Assembly (NCBI GenBank): GCA_003254885.1
Contig: QANT01000303.1
Location: 1 to 48,612, forward strand
Length of the DNA: 48,612 bases
Direction: 5' to 3'
Source of the DNA: Purshia tridentata
Lineage: Eukaryota; Streptophyta; Magnoliopsida; Rosales; Rosaceae
Numbering within the stretch: position 1 is the stretch's first letter; each line of letters starts with the position of its first letter. A program made the translations under genes and the position numbers. Below, one piece after another: positions 44,283-48,612 of this stretch. The notes under the pieces are model-generated. The model was not told the DNA's origin, did no database searches, and saw nothing but the letters and a program-made list of their open reading frames with translations.

Positions 44283-45338
44283 TTTCTGCGTTTCTGAACG
44301 AGGATTTGAAAAGGAGAGGAGAACCTGTTGACAGTTGAGCGACTTTCACATGGTGTATTCTGTTGACATGTTAATAATCTTGCACAAACACAATTTGTCT
44401 ATCATTACTCATTTGCAATTGACATTATATGTTGTATGAATTTCACTGGTCAATCTAAAAATATAAACTGGAGTTGTAGCTCAACCAAAATTCAGAATGA
44501 TGTAAGTCCGGATCTGGTTTAGTGGTTAAACAAATAGAAAGAAGACCTTATGATCAGTTTAAGCAATTATGGTCTATTGAAGTTCTTTATATCAATTATC
44601 ATTCCTTTTTCTTTTTTTTTTAAGGAAAATGAAAATTAGAGCTAAAATTTTCCCTTATTCTTAGCCCAGCTCAGCCTAACTGGCATCATTTTGGGAGTAT
44701 CCAATCCATGCGACTGATGTTGTGTGCGTATGTGTGGAGTTAGTTGCTGAAATATTATCAGTCCGCGGACTTAAAACTTTGTACGAGTTTTTTACACTAT
44801 TAGAATGTTTTTGGAATTTTGTGTTTTGCCTCTAAAAAATGATTTATTTCATCCTATATCGGGGTGCATCATCGTGACTTAAATAAACAGAGCCAGAAGA
44901 AGAAATTCCAGTATGAAGAAATTACTAAGATAAATAGGCCAAATAGGAAGATCAGTATCTGGTATTATTGCATTAAGAGAATACCAAGTTGAGATATTCC
45001 ACTAAGCTAAAAACAAAATCGGGCAATGCATTAAAGAAGTTAATAACAGGGAAAAATATTTGAGGGTAGTGAACTCAGCAAGGAGGATCCTCATAAAATA
45101 ACTAGCAAGCTAAGGTCCAGTAAAAGGTGGCAACTATGACAACTGACAATAATATATTAATATGTTAACCATTCATATTCTAGAACGATAAGAAATATTT
45201 GATGAAAAATGCCAGTATGTAAGACATAAAATAGAGAGTTACAGTTACCCTCCTTTCATTAACATCAAATGGATTGAGAGTTTTACAACTGAACAATGTA
45301 AAAAAATTAATTAAGATGAGTAGAAGCCATCATAATCC
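44283..45338. other. Convergent 3' flanks of the VOC and F-box genes
   Basis: AT-rich, with no gene seen. A stretch near 44505-44560 (TTTAGTGGTTAAAC and following) faintly resembles the A-box part of a SINE but lacks a B box and tail. Confidence 0.45.
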
Positions 45339-46541
45339 CTAAAAACTTGGCACAACCCAAAATGCAGCTGGTACGTAATCCTCGTAAAACCATTCTTGAG
45401 GCATTGTGTAATGCTTGGCGATGGTTCCAAGCTCTAAATTGAAGATACCCATATCATCATATGGAAAAATATTACGAGCATTCAAGGTTCCAAATTGATC
45501 ATCCGTGTAATATATAGAATTTGGCTGGCATCCACCCAAAACAGAGACCGAATGATTGTTACCCACAAATAGAGCCTCATCTCCAATACTTTTTACCTCA
45601 ACCTCTTCCACAATAGATCCGTCTTTGTCGTCAAACACCAACTTGTAAACCTTGAAGCTCTCAGTAAATAGTCTGCTCATCCATTTTCGGTTCCGAAATT
45701 TAGAACGTATATATCCATAAAATCTTTGGATACGGTATAGGTTCCCCTTAGCAGATTCCACAAGATATGTCCAAACAGGCACACCTGCACCTGATAGCGT
45801 ACACTTCTCAGGTGTACGTAGTTTTGGTATTAGTGGCTTTGAAAGGCTATTACTGCAGTTAACATCCAATGAATAGATGGCTCCATTTCTTTGAACCGCA
45901 TAGATTTGACTTGTATAAAATATAACATCAGTAAAGTCACATGGTTGCTTGATGCAAGTCCAACAATTTTGGCCTGCTTTGATAAAAGCCAACTCGAAAA
46001 CCTTATAGAGTGCTATAACCACATAATTCTTCGGATTCAGAACGGGATCTGTGGACAAGATAACTTTTGGGACGCGATACTCATAGTCAAGTGTATCAAT
46101 TTTTTCGACATCCAAGGGAGGGATACGAATGGGACATAGTTTTCTGAAAGGGTTGTGCAATGCTATAATTAGACCTTGGTCTGTTTGATCTACTGTGGCC
46201 AACCAACCCTGGCTAGAACCACAACACCTCCTACTATAGGGAACTTGAAATTGAATATTGTTGCAGATCTTTCCTTCCCAAACACTATACAGTCTTTGCC
46301 TTGTTAGTCTAGATTTATTATCAATAGTATGGATGACAAGCATGGGAAGTGCCTTACCACGCCAGCTCAGTGTTGCATGATTATAGCCTTTTGAAAGACA
46401 ACACCATTCCTTGCAAACAGCAGCAAAACGAACATGATCAATGGGTTCCAACAACTTATCGAGAATCAAAAACACAACTGGTAGAGGAAGACTTGGCCAT
46501 GATATTACTGATGGATAACTATTGTTCAAGGCAACAGCCAT
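45339..46541 (-). CDS. F-box protein with C-terminal DUF295 domain
   Basis: This is a 400-residue protein from a single coding exon. The F-box lies at about residues 14-51 (WPSLPLPVVFLILDKLLEPI, then DHVRFAAVCKEW) and would dock to SKP1 in an SCF ubiquitin ligase. The rest folds as a beta-propeller-like region ending in DUF295, recognised by ALFVGNNHSVSVLGG, then NSIYYTDDQ and FPYDDMGIFNLELGTIAKHY. This layout matches the large, fast-evolving plant F-box/DUF295 family (SKIP23-like). The target substrate cannot be inferred. The start codon MAVALNNSYP is the first in frame after an acceptor (GTTGTTGTAG) four bases upstream, so the leader is spliced. Two possible leader exons lie at 46965-47025 and 47132-47302 and carry an upstream ORF. 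Confidence 0.92.
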   Translation of the reverse strand: MAVALNNSYPSVISWPSLPLPVVFLILDKLLEPIDHVRFAAVCKEWCCLSKGYNHATLSWRGKALPMLVIHTIDNKSRLTRQRLYSVWEGKICNNIQFQVPYSRRCCGSSQGWLATVDQTDQGLIIALHNPFRKLCPIRIPPLDVEKIDTLDYEYRVPKVILSTDPVLNPKNYVVIALYKVFELAFIKAGQNCWTCIKQPCDFTDVIFYTSQIYAVQRNGAIYSLDVNCSNSLSKPLIPKLRTPEKCTLSGAGVPVWTYLVESAKGNLYRIQRFYGYIRSKFRNRKWMSRLFTESFKVYKLVFDDKDGSIVEEVEVKSIGDEALFVGNNHSVSVLGGCQPNSIYYTDDQFGTLNARNIFPYDDMGIFNLELGTIAKHYTMPQEWFYEDYVPAAFWVVPSF

Positions 46542-47302
46542 GTTCCTACAACAACATACACGACAGACAATAAAAACAACTTAACAAGCAAAGAAAATCA
46601 ACAATAAAAGAAGAGCAATAGAAATTAAGCAGAGATTTGATAATGATCCATGGAAATTTGGGGTCTATTAGCACAAGTGATCCCTTATATAAACACTTTA
46701 AGACAATCATTTAAGGATGATGGGAATTGTGACTGCATTATAATTATAATTATAATTATAATGAAGTTTATTCTATCTTCAAAATACAAGCTTCAAAGTA
46801 GACATCGTGCAACTCTAAATTATCAACAGAGGAATATAATAATAAACATCTGTCAACATGAAATTAATCACTATAAGCATAGAAAGGCAACTACAATATC
46901 ACAGTGAAACTAAACACCAGAGTCAGTCGGTCAGAGTATGAAGCATTGGGTATACGCCACATACCCATGGTATCGGTAACCATTTTTGATATTTTGTGCT
47001 GACGAAGATTCGTACTGTATACAAGCTGCGCGCTTCACCAATCAAAATTCAATTAGCACATGGCAAACAAAAAATTAGAAACCCTAATCCCTAATTCAGA
47101 CTGATTCCAATAGAAAAGGTGATAACTTTACCCTCTGATCATGGTCATCTTCATCGGCGAAAAAATCCCTATTATTGACATCGCTCTTGGGAATGACGGC
47201 ATCACTGGAATTGATGGCGAGAGCAGTGTCTCCAACCTCAACTGGCAAACCGGATTTCAGAACCGAGTTGCAATGCTTGTGGTCCAAATCGGCTCGTTGC
47301 AT
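46526..47302 (-). other. Spliced upstream ORF in the F-box gene leader
   Basis: An ATG at 47302 opens 57 codons to a donor (CAGAGG|GTAAAG). Joining to 46965-47025 (acceptor GCGCAG) and then to 46545 keeps the frame open to a stop at 46526-46528. This gives 83 codons and overlaps the F-box start by 16 bases in another frame. The peptide begins MQRADLDHKHCNSVLKSGLP and is acidic around NNRDFFADEDDHDQ. No family was recognised. It may be a real uORF, an independent small gene, or leader that happens to be open. Confidence 0.45.
46738..46762. repeat. (TTATAA)n short tandem repeat in an F-box leader intron
   Basis: About four copies of ATTATA/TTATAA units lie within the second leader intron. Confidence 0.8.
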
Positions 47303-47309
47303 TCTTCCC

Positions 47310-48612
47310 TTTTTTATTCTTTTTTAATTTTTTTTTTCCTTTTTTAATAAATAAACAAGAAAGAGAGATGCAGAGTAAGAGATTGGAAAAATTGTTGGAA
47401 TTTATAAACTTTTGGAATGACCTAAAAGATAGGGATCATAATTGGCCCGGGCCTAATAGAACTTGGAGACAATTTTGGACCGGGCCGGACTTGAGCCTCA
47501 TGGGTCTGTCCTTGCGGGCTTAGATGGGCCGGCCTTATGAAAACGCTAATTTAGGCACACTTTGGAGCCTAAATATATATATTATATTTAGAGTAATTTA
47601 TAGGCTAGTCCAATTTTTTCTCTTTTCTTAGACTAATATCTTAATACTTTTTTAATTTTGACTAAGTTCCAAAAATATTATCCAAATGTTTTTAATATAT
47701 TTTAAAAATGTGTAATATTATCTTAAAACTAATGATATATAAATCTTAATATTATCCTAGTATTATTATAATATTATTCTAATTGTATATTACTTTAATA
47801 TTCTAATATAATATTATATATTCTAATTAATATTATCATATTATCCTATAATTAATTATGAGATTTAACTCTACTAAACGAACGATTGACTTTGGTTTGT
47901 AAATACATTTCAATTGTATCAATCAATCGATCGGCTCTTGTTTGTCGGCTTTTATGTTATGGTTTAGCTCCAGGATTTTGGGCTCTACCCAAAATTCCAG
48001 AGCTAAACCCTAACATATCGCCTTTATCAAATCCATTCTATACCCTAAGAAGGGATGGGGTGAAAAGATGAGATTTACCCTCAAAACTCAGAAAATAAAG
48101 TAACTCGAATAAATAAATATATATATAAACCCAAATATTGGTACAATTGAAATATACCTATATGTATATGATTTTTTTTCTCTTACTTGTTTAATTATTT
48201 TTTATGAGTTAATATATTTTTTATTATATAATAAAAATAGATATTATCATTTATTATTTCAAATTAAAAAATATAAAACTAGATAATCTTGAATGTTTTA
48301 ATTAAAAATGTCTGAATAGATATTATCTTTCATAATTTTTAAAATTAATTCATATTAATTATTTTAATTTTAAGAGATAATATGACTCAAAATTTTAAAA
48401 GGTCTATTTTTTGGACCTCAATCTAAAAAATTAGATTTAAATATTAATTTAAATTTGTATATGGTTTTAGTCCGAATGACCTTTTAAAATTGGATTTATT
48501 TCTAATTATTCTTTATATTTACACCTATGAGAAAAACTTATTTATTTCCGTTATAAGGTATCACTACTAGAGAGAGAGTCTCAAACTTCAAGCGGTGATG
48601 TCGCGTTACCTA
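47310..48612. other. AT-rich distal intergenic DNA
   Basis: There is no coding signal. The region is very AT-rich with dispersed short repeats, apart from a small GC-richer patch at 47440-47540 that holds several GGGCC motifs and could belong to the upstream promoter of the F-box gene. Confidence 0.5.

Noticed and set aside
44505-44560. Third SINE-like segment
   Set aside because: Only a weak A-box resemblance; no B box, tail or target duplication.

Overview
This window is nuclear DNA from a flowering plant, very probably a woody eudicot. Genes have many short introns with canonical GT-AG borders, intergenic DNA is AT-rich, and the products are plant-specific (ureide permease, WAK-type galacturonan-binding protein, PPR protein, RUS/DUF647 protein, F-box/DUF295). 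The species cannot be fixed from the sequence; Rosaceae is only a guess. Exon borders below were derived by eye from splice signals, reading-frame phase and family similarity, and the exon phases close without stops.

Layout, left to right: an MRS2-5-type magnesium transporter (+, 1666-4113) with a MITE-like element in intron 3; a tandem pair of 12-exon purple acid phosphatases of the PAP27 type (-, 5315-9082 and 9982-13834); a ribosomal protein uS10/RPS20 gene (+, 15085-15820) whose promoter and leader lie in a 274-bp tandem duplication; a galacturonan-binding extracellular protein (-, 16716-18043); a small SINE with perfect target-site duplications (18531-18664); an intronless PPR gene (-, 19544-21523); a tRNA-Asn(GTT) gene (21646-21719); a 15-exon RUS3/DUF647 gene (+, 21846-29603); a ureide permease (-, 30537-32872); an ER Erlin/SPFH protein (-, 35540-38500); a stretch with only decayed relics (38560-42100); a three-module VOC/glyoxalase-fold protein (+, 42236-44282); and an F-box/DUF295 gene (-, 45339-46541) with a spliced upstream ORF.

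The most notable mobile element is a 3.69-kb Ty1/copia LTR retrotransposon (24610-28301) in intron 10 of RUS3. Its two 238-bp LTRs read as identical and it is flanked by a 5-bp duplication, so it is young. Its single long ORF joins Gag directly to reverse transcriptase/RNase H, with zinc knuckle, protease and integrase missing: an in-frame, apparently non-autonomous derivative.

The genes do not form a pathway; they are independent housekeeping, transport and regulatory loci. The points most worth a second look are the deleted but recently mobile copia element, the duplicated RPS20 promoter, the PAP pair that keeps every metal ligand but has lost the substrate-binding histidines, the triple-VOC fusion, and the upstream ORF that overlaps the F-box start codon. 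No CRISPR array, prokaryotic operon or clearly undescribed multi-gene system was seen.
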